Shown here: positions 20,500 to 31,951 of the stretch, one piece after another | Layout: every line of letters begins with the position of its first letter | How positions within the stretch are numbered: position 1 is the first letter of the stretch | Assembly (NCBI GenBank): GCA_001949185.1 | Contig: BDGG01000015.1 | Span: 5,036-69,035, forward strand | Source: Ramazzottius varieornatus | Taxonomy: Eukaryota; Tardigrada; Eutardigrada; Parachela; Ramazzottiidae | Direction: 5' to 3' | DNA length: 64,000 nt | Position numbers and translations under genes: made by a program | The notes under the pieces: generated by a model | What the model was told of the DNA's origin: nothing | What the model saw: the letters and a program-made list of their open reading frames with translations, nothing else | Databases searched by the model: none

Positions 20500-21128
20500 C
20501 ACTTGAATTGGCGGTTCAGGTTGCACCCGACCGTCTGCTTTCTCTGGATGCCCGTTCCATATTGTGCAATTTGACCACGCCTTACTGAAGAACTTTGCCC
20601 AGTGCTCAGATGTTTGTTGGTGTTGTTGTACCACGGCATTAAATTGTCTCGACTATCGTCTTGGCAGACAGTTTTGTTCGATTGATAAATTCATGCCGAC
20701 ATCGATGCAACTTCGCTCTCAGAAAATCGAAGACATACCACAGTGATCCACTACAAAATTAACAAATTGAAGTCAATCAGAAGAAAAACTTTAGAAAGTG
20801 GCAGCGAGTTTTTCGAAAAGATGGGGCTGGAGAACCATGTTCGGGCGAGTGACCATTCTGCAACAAGAAACAGCTGGTTTATGTATATTGGGGACACTTG
20901 GCTCAATGTCATACTACAGTTTACGACAAAATAAACCGTTAAAAATGGGTGTTGGATGGAGCCTGATGGGCAAAACCAATGAAATTTGCGCATACAGCAA
21001 AATATGATTCTCATTGGCTGACTTGTAAATAAGCTCTAGCTGCAGTGTTACGCCCATTTTTAACGGTTAATTTTGTCGTACACTGTACAATGCAGAAGAA
21101 CTGCTGTACCCACATGAGGTCGTGCCGT
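20500..21128. other. Intergenic, holds a MITE
   Basis: No coding feature is supported. The MITE at 20917-21085 lies here, immediately beyond the stop of the Gly-rich gene and probably within its 3' UTR. Confidence 0.5.
20917..21085. mobile_element. 169-bp Tc1/mariner-type MITE with TA duplication
   Basis: TA at 20915-20916 and 21086-21087 flank an element starting CAGT and ending ACTG. The terminal inverted repeats are about 38 bp, sharing ACGACAAAAT, then AACCGTTAAAAATGGG on both ends with only a few mismatches. There is no coding capacity. CAGT termini and a TA target-site duplication are hallmarks of the Tc1/mariner superfamily. Confidence 0.85.
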
Positions 21129-21929
21129 CTAGTATCCAGAGTACGACGACTTGTGGCTTCCGTAATTGGAGGCGTGATAGTTGGGTTTGGCCTTGTAGTC
21201 TTGCTTAGGAGCGTAGCTGTCGCGGTACTCTTGCTTGGGAGCCTCGTACTGCTGTCCGTAGTTGTCCATCTTCTTCCCGTACGACGAACCGTATTGAGGA
21301 GCGGTATAGGATGGCTGCTGGTAGCTTGGTTGTTGGTAGCCTTGTTGGTAGGTGTTGCTGTTGGAACCGTAGGAGTTCTTGTTGTAACCACCATCACCGT
21401 ACTTGGAAGATTCAGCGTAGTCTCCGTAGCCCTTGTCGTCCTCGTAGCGCGTCGACGCGTAACCTCCACTATTTCCGTGACTTCCTCCACCGTAACCGCC
21501 ACCCCCATGACCACTTCCACTGTTGCCACTAGCGCTGTAGCCGCCACCGTAACCATCCTGCATACCACCGCCACCAGAACCGCTGCTTCTGTGACGGCTA
21601 CCGCCGTAAGTGCCGCCTTCGTAACCACCACCACCACCACCTCCACCACCACCTCCACCACCACCACCACTTCCGCCTTGCATCGCTCCACCACCGTAAC
21701 TGCCGCTACCGTAACTCCCGGCACCGTAGCCGCCTTGGGAGTACGTAGAACCAACAACACCTGTTATGACAGCAAAACAGTAACGACATAGACCAATATA
21801 ATAAGAACAGGTGAGCAGCTAAACGCATCAAAACGGCAGAAAGCTTTTTGAATCATCAGAAAGCAGGAAGAGTTGAAGTAACCAGCACTTACCCAGAGCA
21901 AGGAGTGTTGCGATCGCCAGTCTGGCCAT
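21129..21929 (-). CDS. Secreted glycine/tyrosine-rich structural protein
   Basis: Two exons, 21893-21929 and 21129-21760, join in phase 1 to give 222 aa. The N-terminus MARLAIATLLALGVVGSTYS is a clear signal peptide. The mature protein is dominated by Gly, Tyr, Ser and Gln. It has SYGSGSYGGG-type repeats, a run of about 15 Gly encoded by a CCA/TGG tract (about 21622-21672), then Tyr/Gln/Pro repeats such as YQQPSYQQPSY and a Lys/Tyr-rich tail. There are no Cys residues after the signal. Such composition suits an extracellular cuticle, silk-like or adhesive protein. No named family is recognisable from low-complexity sequence. The start has a good context, and the intron donor GTAAGT follows the signal codons. 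Confidence 0.8.
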
Positions 21930-22630
21930 TTTTGCTAGCGACAAAGACTTCGAGTTCGACTGGAGAATTGCTACAGTAGACTAAACTTGTGGTGGCGATT
22001 ACCCTAAAATGTCGGCCCCGCTTGGGTGGGATTTTATTGAGTGGACAGAGAACGTTGTTTGGATAACGGTTTCTGTGTCAAAAGAATTTCGGCCCAGGCA
22101 AAAAAATCGATGTGATGTGCTAGATCTTGCGTGTGTTATTCTAAAGAAAAATCGGAACAGTTTTCTAGAACGGAAAAAAACGACTTTGGCTTATCGCGTT
22201 ACCAGCAACCCGCACGTGCGCCAGTGTCAGTCTGTCAGTGCGGTTTTATGTATTTTCTCCCTCCGAGGCAAAGTTCGGAAAGCGAACTGCATTGTGCAGC
22301 AACCCATATTTTGGTGTTACCGGTCGACTATGTATAGTTTGTGAACCCTGATTCGATAGAACCAAGGCCAGTTCTTGGACGAAGTACCGGTTCGAGCTTC
22401 GGATAGCGGTCGATCTTTATCGAAGTCCCGGAACAAAAACATAGCTGAGGAGCTAGACCACTTTTTTTGTCAGGTTGCCGGTAACCCGGGTTCACGACTT
22501 CGATGGGTATGAAATGCACAGAAGCTGGGAACAGAAGAATAACTTCATTTTCAACTAAGCGAAACGACCGTTTACATTCTTGAGCAATATTCTGTATTCT
22601 TGGTTCCAAAATTGAAAGACTTAGGTTGAG
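21930..22630. other. Intergenic between the Gly-rich gene and mttp
   Basis: No gene is supported. The left part holds the promoter of the minus-strand Gly-rich gene and the right part the 3' UTR of mttp. A minus-strand AATAAA-like TTTATT lies near 22032, but it is far from the mttp stop. Confidence 0.4.
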
Positions 22631-25600
22631 TCATGGAACGCAGTTTAATTTTCTTGACTTCTTCTGTTCCGTCATCTTGCATCGCCTTGTAGGTTGCATG
22701 GCGTCTGTAAGCAGCGAGACAAAAACTAGAGATCCAGATCCGCAAGCTTCACTAGAGCTTGCAGTTACGGTTACATGCTGATACCTGTAAAATACCGGGC
22801 TATTGGTCATCTGCATGCATATCTTCACCGGGAAGTTGGAGAAGTCCACATTGGTGACAAAGTCCATCTGGCCAGCGGCGACCTCCGTCACGCTCTGTGT
22901 GGTGACCACCTGTCCGAGGAAGATGACATCCGACTTGTGCTCTGTCACCACGGTCGCCCTGATGAAGACAAATATTATAGCACAGGTTTCAAAACCGATA
23001 GCGAAATTCTCAGAAGATATTACTCACGTATTTTGCACCAGAGACTTGGACGTTCTTCCCCACAAGCTGATGTCGACGAATCCAGCTAGGTCAACTGAAA
23101 CAGCTGACTTCGTTTTAGTGTAGATGATGACGCCATTAGGGTTGTAGTAGGGCACTCCGTCGTTCAGGACCAGGAAGTTGAACTGCATCTCCGCTACTGG
23201 ATCGTCCCCTCCGGCTGACATGGCCATGGACATTAGCTCACCCATACCGTTGAAGAAGACCACGCTTGGTAAGGATACATCGAGGAGTTCCAAGTTCAGT
23301 CCAGCTGTGGCAGTCTCGTCCTTGTCCTCGTCCTTGGCGCCCATAAAACTGCCCAACCCTCTCGAATACAAGCCAAACTATCAAAGATACTTGATAATTA
23401 TTAAAAACTAATAGTCAGTGGTTAAAACATCAGTTTCAAAACCAGTTCTGTATGAAACATAATCCCGACCGCTGAGAATCACGTTTCGCAATTTTTTCGT
23501 ATCGCCCTCTTATCATCGCAATTCAGTTCATCATTCTACAGTATCGACGCACTCACGATTTTTCTACGATATTTTCACCATGGTCTTTTTTCTTACCGAT
23601 GTGATGGGAAGTGTTTTCCCATAAGCATCGGTCACGCTGACACCCACCACGCTGGACTTCATAGTTCCTCCACCGAACTCCATGGCCAGGTTGTACGTAG
23701 AGTTCAGTCCTACCGAAGAAGCCAACAGACCATCATACACCACAGACTGGCCTTTGACTGCCAGTTCCTTGAGAACATTCCGCGACTTCCTCACAGCCTT
23801 TGAAATTCCCCTGCTGAACAGTCTCGTATCACTCAACCCGTCTTTCAAGGAAGCCACCGCATACGTCCGCAATTCATCAGTCCTCAACCCGGAAACTCCG
23901 TTCAGCAACCTGGCTACAATGTCCACACAGGACGAGGAAGATTCAGAAGTGCACGACTTGGCTTGCTTGACCAGCCAGTCGATCGCTGCTATTTTACAGT
24001 TGGAATCGAAGCGAGCGTCAGGGCTTTCGTAGACACCCCAAACACCTTCTGCTAGCTCTTCGATGTTCTCGCCTTGGGTGTCCAGACGGCGAAGTGCGCG
24101 GATGGCAGCGGCACCAGGTCGGCCACCGAGCTCCATGTGGTGCAGAAGGGCGGGTAGGGTCTGCGAGGAACCAAAGTTGCCGATGGCTCGGAGCCAGACG
24201 ATCTCGCAATCTGCTTTGTTGGGTTCCTTACACTTGGCGAGGTTGAGGGCTAAAGTGGCCGATATGGTTTCGAGGAGTTGAAGATTTTCGGGTTTTGGGT
24301 TACCGCACCTCTGGAAAATGGAACCAGTTTCTGATCTCGACCAGAGAGAATAATCGCCTGCTCGGTGTGAAAACAAACTAGACAAGATTGGTGTATCAGA
24401 TGGCGCACCTTTCCATTGTTATGTGCTGAAAGAATGCGCGACCTGGAAAAGCAATCTTGACGAATTTGATTGTTTTCCCAGTTGGCGCAGACTTTCAGTG
24501 TTATTGGACGGACGAATGCGCCACTTGGAAGCAAAAACTGCTGGACTCATTGGCCGAGGTCCTCATCAGAAATTTGACTATGCCTTACCGAAGATGTGGC
24601 GCACTGAACACTCTTCCGGTTGTACGTGTATCCAAGTGCTCCGATACTCAAGGCAAAGGCTTCTTGAAGGTTTATGTCAAGGTCCTTCTCGTCCAGAAAC
24701 GTCTAGGAAGCGGAAACACAATCGTGTTAGCAGTAAGCTAGGAAAGTTTCCGTCGACGTAAGTCGCCAAAATCTTTCGTTCCTTTTTCTCACCATGAAAC
24801 TTTTGATAAGGGCTCCATCCCGCTCAAGGACCGTGGCAAAAGTCGACATGACGACGTAGCGCCTGAAGAGCTCTTTGTGCGCCGGTTTGGTTTTGTAGTT
24901 TAGGACTGCCTGGACAGCTTCCACTGCGGCCTTTGTTCCCAGAGAGGCTAGTACGTCTATCAAAAAGAGCCTGTAAAATATTGCGGCTGAACGGCGGGCA
25001 TAAATTTCAAAACAGTGGATTTCCAGAGAGGTTTCACTTACGTTGATGACACTTGCTTTTTCTTCAAAGAAAGACTGTCCGTTAGGGCGGCAACAAGCTC
25101 CTCCTTAGTGGACCTTTCAGCGCTGCCGTGAAGGACCAGAAACACTTGGCCTGCTTTTCTGGATGCGGCTTTGGATTTCATCGTATACTTGCGAACACGT
25201 TTGAGTACGTTGGACAACTACGAACATCGTAGAAAACAGTCACTCGGTCAGCTCATGCTGCAACGTTGACTGTCACAGTACACAGCTTCTGATTCAATTA
25301 ATTGCTCAAGCGGAATGTTGTCGGCTCAAAAGAAAAAGGAAGAGACCGCATCTTTTTGCATATCTTGGTCTTACCGGGGTGGTCTTTTCCGGAGCAACCA
25401 GTCTTCGCTGGCTTTCCAGCAAGTCAAAAGTGGGAAGACCTTCGTCCTCCATGCGCAGCTGAGGGAACATGGCCACGGTGTCGTCGATGGAAGGTTGCTG
25501 CAGTGACGTCACATTGTCATATTCTTCCTCGATGGCTTCTAAGGACTGCACTACGAAGATCATGTGGTCCACTTCGTGCAGCGGCGTCCCGGTCCATGGA

Positions 25601-26453
25601 GTGCTCAGCTTCGTGCTCAGAGTCAAGTTGTGGTAACTGCGGTCTTCCTCGGGCTTGTCGTCCAAACCCGACACAATCGAAGTACCGAAGGTCCGTCGTT
25701 CGATGGGATTTGGATTGATTTGCGTGGGCTCCGCCTTCTGAAAACAGTTTTAGAATGAGTCCATTTTTCAGGCTTCTTTTCGAAGAAGGTCCCTGAAACC
25801 TACTCTGCGCGGATATTTAAAAATTACCTTGTCCTTATCGCGTTGTCGGCCTTTGAGTGCGATAACGAAATTCGACAGTTCGCGTTTGAAGTTTCGGGAT
25901 ATCGGGTTCTCTCTCTTGTCGAAGTAGAATGTGGGGACTATCTTCTTTAACGCATCATCGATGTCCAGTTGAACGAGGTAGGGGTAACCAGTTAGGTTTC
26001 TGGCTTTGTAGGGTGCCTCGTTTGTTGTGTCGTCGACGTGCAGCTGCCAATAGGAGTGTTATCCCGTGAGTACTGGACTAACGTTTCTCAACCGTACTGA
26101 ATTATACTGTTGACCTACGTGAAAATATTGAAGACTGGTTTTCTCGCCTTTGCTAAATTCCGACAACGGTACGATGTCCAAGTCGATTTTGAGGTGTCCA
26201 AGAGGTTGGGCTTCTTTTGATGAGTTGGGACTACGGAATGTGACTAGATTGGAAATTGTGTAGGACTGGAACGAAGCCTCCTTTTCGTCATACTTCCCAG
26301 TTGACTTCACCGACTCTTCCGCTCCGCAACCTACAGATAATATGAAACCAGACGATATCTTTCACTACGTGATCGAGTAAAACTAGTGTATGGTTCGAAT
26401 AAGTGCTTACAGGTCAGACACAACGAAAAGAGTACGAGCGACCAGTAATCCAT
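22631..26453 (-). CDS. MTTP: Microsomal triglyceride transfer protein large subunit (MTTP)
   Basis: Ten exons: 26411-26453, 26119-26330, 25828-26043, 25375-25737, 25042-25217, 24793-24970, 24589-24702, 23597-24310, 23028-23377 and 22631-22958. They total 2694 nt, or 897 aa, almost exactly the length of human MTTP (894). The N-terminus MDYWSLVLFSLCLTC is a signal peptide. A vitellogenin-N type lipid-transport region follows, with an alpha-helical part including VWLRAIGNFGSSQTLPALL. The C-terminal beta part reads AVSVDLAGFVDISLWGRTSK and FSNFPVKICMQMTNSP, closely matching the MTTP segments DLSGSISISLWNRNSK and FPFLVCMQM. The protein works in the ER lumen with PDI, loading lipid onto apoB-type lipoproteins. 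The intron 24311-24588 carries two palindromic repeats. The start codon and all phases agree. Confidence 0.93.
24398..24530. repeat. Two palindromic elements (copies 7-8, mttp intron)
   Basis: Units 24398-24448 and 24477-24530 lie in tandem, joined by CAATCTTGACGAATTTG, the same linker as in the gtpbp2 cluster. Arms GATGGCGCACC/GAATGCGCGACCTGG and GTTGGCGCAG/GAATGCGCCACTTGG. Confidence 0.8.
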
Positions 26454-28030
26454 TCCGATCCGGGTGTTCGTCGATCGTTGACGATCGTGGAGGACGAAGG
26501 AAGGTACAGGATATCTCACAAGTTCTGCCTGTTCATGTTCGGTGTTGTTCTTTAAAGCTGATCGAGAAACATCAAGAGGAACCCAAAGGAAAGGGAAACT
26601 GAATGATGTCGCTGACATTACGTGGCACCGGTTTGTAAAGTGTAGCGAAACAAGAAATGCATCGCGATAAAAGACGTGACGAAGTGCGACAAGGCGGAAG
26701 TGATCACAATGAAGATGAACTTTATCGTAGTACACATCATACCACCTCGGAACCAGTCGACATCTTGCACAGTAGTCCGATATACTGTAATTCCGGTTTG
26801 GTCCGCGCCGCAATACGCATGCTCTTTGGTACCGTATTGTACCGTAGTGCAGCGTTTCTTCATCAAAAGTAACCTACAAAATCAAAATATGTCTAGAATC
26901 CACGGACAAGAATCGAGCAAACTGGCATTTCCACTGAGAACAGCGGCCTTAGTGAGAAGGAGTATCGCAAAGACCTGTGAAAAATTCTTAAGAAACATGG
27001 AGGCGGTCTGGACTCTGATTGCGTGGACCATAATACAGTGTAGAAAAGTGGAGGAATGGAACTGGGCCGCTGCTCCAGTGCTGCTCAATTCCTCCTAGAA
27101 GCGCCATCTATCGATTATGTATGTAATGATCCTGAGGTTCAACCGAGAACAACGACTTGATTGATTGAATTATTCGCCCGTACGAATCGTACCTTTTTCG
27201 CAGTCAGGCAGAAAGTCATTCTCTCGGAATCTCTTCTCCACTCCGACCGCTTCATTTCCTTTTTGGCCTCTTTCGGAGGGAACTGATGAAGCCTGTAAAG
27301 TTCTGGCAGTGAGCGTATGCCGCTGATAGCACTTTGGCCGGCCTGGTACCGTGATCCAGACTTCATTCTTCTCCGTCGATGGCTTTATCGCGGTGAACGG
27401 TTGAAGAGCATATGACTCACAGTCTCCTTGACCATCATTTCCATATTTCCCGAAATCTGGATTGTTATGTTGTTCTCTCCCTCAATCTGACAGTCGGAAA
27501 GCAAACGACATTATCACTTTATTGCCCAACCTGTTGATAACGATGTTGTTGTCATTGTTGTGTATTTTCCACGCATGGCGTAGGTGTTGATCCTACAAAA
27601 CGTTAGTTGGCCGACGACCTGATACAGTATGCACAGATTGGACTACATCCAGGTATGATCCTGCTTACCAGTTGATTTCTGAACACTGTTATCCGCTTGA
27701 TTGCACCTTGTCCACTGTGGAGAGACTTTTTATGTCTGTCGTCGCCACTCGACGTTACAGTTATTGCACCCTCCACATTGATAGTCCACGACTGTAAAAT
27801 TCTAATTAAGTTCATGCCGGACGCCATGGGGGCTTGTTGAACGACGGCGATATGTCGTGAGGGAATGTCAGCGGCATGATCGTTAAATGCAACCTCTCGC
27901 TTGATTGATCACACCGCCGTGCGGCCATCGCGTGATCCTGATTTCCCTGTTGCAGCCCTTGAACTTGGACGGATCCATAGCCTGAAAATGCAGAAATATT
28001 CTCCTCTTCAAGTGGAATATCCTGGCTAAG
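26454..28030. other. Intergenic between mttp and rgm, with unresolved minus-strand exons
   Basis: This region separates the divergent starts of mttp (-) and rgm (+). Exon-like segments on the minus strand are described separately. Nothing else is recognised. Confidence 0.4.
26606..27797 (-). CDS. Possible unrecognised multi-exon gene
   Basis: Several minus-strand segments have open frames bounded by good splice signals. About 27672-27797 reads SWTINVEGAITVTSSGDDRH up to GTAAGC. About 27533-27592 reads DQHLRHAWKIHNNDNN. About 27415-27490 reads IEGENNITIQISGNMEMM. 27192-27294 reads LHQFPPKEAKKEMKR up to a GTACGA donor. About 26983-27100 reads EELSSTGAAAQFHSSTF. 26625-26874 reads FDEETLHYGTIRYQRAC and a Cys-containing stretch ending TNRCH. 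Phases agree at some joins (27192 to 27100 to 26874) but not all. It may be a secreted protein gene. No family is recognised, and chance open frames cannot be excluded. Confidence 0.25.
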
Positions 28031-31000
28031 ATGAAGGGAAAACGGAAGTTCTGGGAAGATCTCAACGGAAGCGCAGTATTGTGGGCGATAAGTATCGTCA
28101 TTTGCATGACGGCCATTTCGCAAGGTAAGCCGTCGTATGACATCACACATCTTACGTGCTACCGTTGCTATAAACGACATTGTTCGACAGTTTTCTACGG
28201 TGTTTTGATATTTCAAAACTTGTTTTTAGTTTCTTTGACGCTGTACTGACCTGTTTTTCGTTTCTTATAGTTTCAGGCAGAGGGACGATTCCCTGCCACC
28301 AGGCACCTCGATGCATGGCAGATTTTCAGCAGATGCAGGCCTCCGGCATCGATAAACAAGCGCTCGACGACCACGACGCATTATACACCTTCTGCGAGGT
28401 GTTATACCAAAGTGTCCAGTGCATCCAAGAGCTCGACTGTTCAGGTAAGCTTCAGGAATATTTCGTTTTGTTTTATCACCCATGCGTAGGTAGGTTTGTT
28501 ATGAGCTGGAAAAAAGCATCTGGATGAATAAGGAAAGAACAGCGGAATTTCTGCATGTGTACTAGTGTTTACTTTTCTCCCATTCTCCTGTTCTTTTCGC
28601 AGTTTTCTCATAAACCGGAATGTGGATAGCGAGAAAGAAAGTAGAGTAGGGTGATAATAGATTGAAACAAGGGCGGAAATACATGAGGCACTTTTCCTTA
28701 TCAGACTGTATTGTGCGAGAAGAGGTATTTGGGGGACACACCTGTTTCTGTTTCCCAACGAGAAATACATATTGTCTGGCCTGTCAAAATGCGTATGCTG
28801 AATGACAGAATTATTCTCTGTCCTTTCTTCCTCTTTAGCTTGCTTTAGTATTCGAGTCAGGGAGATTTTATTGTTTGGAGCGAGGATAAAAGCGCCATGG
28901 ATTGAAGCAGGTGGTTAGTGTTGGATGGCGTGAGACGATTAACGAACAACATGGATCAGCCTTGCGCTATACGGGGATTGATATTTGATAAATACCGCAA
29001 ATATCTGATCGAGAAATGAGATTCAAGAAGAATTTCATAAACAACTTTGTTGAAAAATGCGCTTTTGGAATGCTAATATGCGAGGAATTTCGAGTGATCC
29101 GACGCTCATCGCGCACGAGAATGATCTTCTTGTAGAAAAATCCGCTTCAGTTTTTAAATCTGGGCCTTCGCTTCCAGTGTAGAACTGTCGGATGAACATT
29201 TTTCGAGAATCAATCCAGCATGAACGAATTATTAGAATTATCTTCGCGAGAACAGTAGATGCTTTTAGATGGTGGACAACGCGCAGATAGTCCATTTTCT
29301 ACCTTGGATTGTTCTAATCTGACGAGACAGTTTCGGGGCACGTTTTCCGCTGCGAGTACGACGCGACAGAGTCATCGAAGTGCCGTGGCGTTCTTCGGGG
29401 TAGCGTGGCCGAAATGCAACTCCAAACTCGATTCTCACCTCCATTTCAGGTTGTGATTCTTCTTTTTCTGTGCTCCGTACCTGGTCAGCCAGATCAGGGG
29501 TCGAGCAAGGAAGAAGCATGGCGGTGATCTTGATCAGGGCCAAAGAGGCTTTGCGTAGGTGTCAGGGAACAATCGCCGCGCATTTATCAGTCCACACCAG
29601 GCAAACAATCATTTCCTTCTCCGTACATACATATCCACGCTTCCTCTCTCTCCTTTCCTGCTTATCTTTCCTCTACTCTAACCAGTTTTTATGTCGGGCC
29701 ACAACTAGGCCAACTCTTTTCCGCCCACAATGCGGTTCAAATTAGAAATGAAACGTCACATAAATGGGAAAATAAGTGGCATGAAAGAATCCGAAATTAC
29801 GCACTCGACTGAGTCAGGTTCCAAGAAGTTGTGGTCGTAGGGAGTGTTTAGAATATGAGCATCGGTATATGCGAATGCGTCCAAAGCATTTTCGGTCGGA
29901 ACTGGCTGGCAAAACGCTTGGCTGGAAGATTTGAAAATACTGCTCCAAATACAAAGGGGTGTTTTGGGCCAGTTTCAACACTGGCGATGTGTTGCAGCTG
30001 GAGACGCGCACCAGCGAGCACTTCCGACGCACGTTGTCTCCACAGTCTTGGTACTTGATTAGTTGACTAAAATTTCTGCGCACAGCGAATGAGACCGATG
30101 TGCGAGCTGATGTAAAAGAAACACGTGCTTTCGGTGCTTCCGTCTTATTCCTCATAACTCATTGACCAGTGGTCAAAACTGTCAAACTTGAAAATTTGAA
30201 ATGCTCTCCTGAACAGTTGGAAACTGCTATGAGTATCTATCTAATCATTTTGTGTTTTGTTTTGCAGTGAGCGACATGTCCTATCGACAAAACAGTCCCA
30301 GAGTTCTGTTGAAACTGCTCAATCAGCGCAACTGCAGCCAGTTCGAGGCGGAGTTCGCTAGGCCGGTTGAGATGCAGACGCGGCCTCCGACGACCACCAC
30401 CACCGAGCCTTACATCAACCTTCCGTCCCATACCGGTTGCTCCGCCATTATGCCTTCTCAGGACATTCTCTACTGCTCGGTGTTTGGGGATCCTCATGTC
30501 ATTACCGACAAGAGCCACTTTCAGACATGCGGGATCAAGGGCGCGTACCCTCTTTTCGAGAACCAGTACCTCGCAAGTAAGCCATATACCATTATCTCAA
30601 GTGGTGCACGCTCTCACTGCTTCTGGCTGAGAGTGTGCGCCACTTCGGAAATTGATCTGGATCAATTTTTTGCCTCTCGCCCGAATGCCACGTCTAAAAC
30701 AATTATTTTTAACTTTGAATTTAAATTTAAATTTTTCGTGGAATGCAAAAGGCGCGAGAGATTGGGGAATCGAACTCAAACGGTTGTCTTGTGTTGCAGT
30801 TCAGGTCAGGTTCGACCCGGTGAAACGTTCGTCTTCTCCTCACACGGTGACCGCCATTTCCCGCGTGCTGGTCATTGTCAAAGGCCACGAGCAGTGCAGT
30901 CCAGAGCGGAAGGTCTACGAAGCCTCCGTGGGCAATATGCCCACGAGCTTCGAGGACAACACGGGGGACAGCGACACTGTCCAGCTAGTTAAACGCATTC

Positions 31001-31951
31001 CCGGTCATCTCCACGAGATCCGCATAACTCATCTGAAAGCCATCATCTTCATCCGCTGTATTGGGGACTACTTGTCAGTGGCCATGCGCATGCACAAGCC
31101 CATCATGGAGACGGAGAAGTACTATGCATCCTATCAGCTGTGCTCGCTGGGATGTCCAACCAGGTACGAAATACTCTACACTAGCTCGCCAGACAAGCTC
31201 CAAAAGATTTTTCCTAGGTGGCGCACTTTTCCAGCCAATAACAATCAAAACGTGCGCCGGTTGGGACAACGAACTCGAGAAGATTGATTGTTCTCGTAAG
31301 TGGCGTACTTTCCCAGGGCGATTGGCTGGGAGCGTGCGCCACTTGAAAGGAATATCTTGCTCAGTTTGTTCCCCGGTGTGACGCATATTCATAGTGTTAA
31401 TGGCTGGAAGAGTGCGCCATTCGGCAAAACGATCGTGTTGTAGTCCGTCCGCCTAGGCTCCATATGAGCTTCTCTTTCAAATTCCGCTTTGGATGTCAGA
31501 TAATTACGTTTGGAGTAATTGGCTGTTATGAACGGACTCTGGGCTTGTTTTCAGGGAGATTTTGTCACGCAGACGGATCCTCGGGGAGTTGCCGCTGAAG
31601 CCCTTGCAGCAAGCGGAAGAGTGGTGTACAAGTCACAACCTAACAGGGCCGTTCTATGAAGCCTGTTACTTTGATGCAGCTCTGACCGGCGACTTCAACG
31701 TCGTGCTGGTCAGCAAGGAAGCCCAACAGGACTGGGAGAGGCTGGCACCCACCATGGATGGTGTGAGGAGTGCGGCCTGGACGGCACGCTATAACATGAC
31801 GATGCCAACCATGCCACATGCACAAAGTGTGCGCAATAACGGGGTGTCCGAAGCAATCAATGTTAAAATGTACTACTTTGTCAACTTTACTTTTCCGGCT
31901 TGGTATCTTTTGTGTATAGCTTTTTTTATGGACTGGTTACTAGTAGACTGA
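28031..31951 (+). CDS. RGM: Repulsive guidance molecule (RGM/hemojuvelin family)
   Basis: Five exons, 28031-28124, 28271-28444, 30268-30576, 30800-31163 and 31555-31951, total 1338 nt, or 445 aa (human RGMA has 450). The first exon encodes a signal peptide (AVLWAISIVICMTAISQ). The N-RGM domain supplies paired Cys (IPCHQAPRC, YTFCEVLYQSVQC). The partial von Willebrand D domain begins with CSVFGDPHVITDKSHFQTC, containing the GDPH autocleavage site of the family, then GIKGAYPLFENQYL. Exon 5 carries FYEACYFDAALTGDFN, matching YYQACVFDLLTTGDVN of vertebrate RGMs. The C-terminus is a hydrophobic stretch (YFVNFTFPAWYLLCIAFFMD) that fits a GPI-attachment signal. RGMs are membrane-anchored BMP co-receptors and neogenin ligands. 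Introns 2 (1.8 kb), 3 and 4 are notable; the last two hold palindromic repeats. Confidence 0.94.
30597..30649. repeat. Palindromic element, copy 9 (rgm intron)
   Basis: Arms CTCAAGTGGTGCACG and GTGTGCGCCACTTCGG surround CTCTCACTGCTTCTGGCTGA. It lies 20 nt after the exon 3 donor. Confidence 0.8.
31212..31425. repeat. Three tandem palindromic elements (copies 10-12, rgm intron)
   Basis: Units 31212-31266, 31296-31348 and 31375-31425 repeat with a period of about 82 nt in the last rgm intron. The third is the most diverged. Confidence 0.8.

Noticed and set aside
21045-21791. 248-codon plus-strand open frame
   Set aside because: It is antisense to the Gly-rich gene; its Thr/Val bias is the complement of Gly/Tyr codons.
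27812-28216. 134-codon minus-strand open frame over the rgm start
   Set aside because: It is antisense to the rgm signal-peptide exon and shows no domain or splice logic; a shadow frame.
30760-30790. B-box-like GAGTTCGATTCCCC (minus strand) in an rgm intron
   Set aside because: No cloverleaf could be drawn around it.
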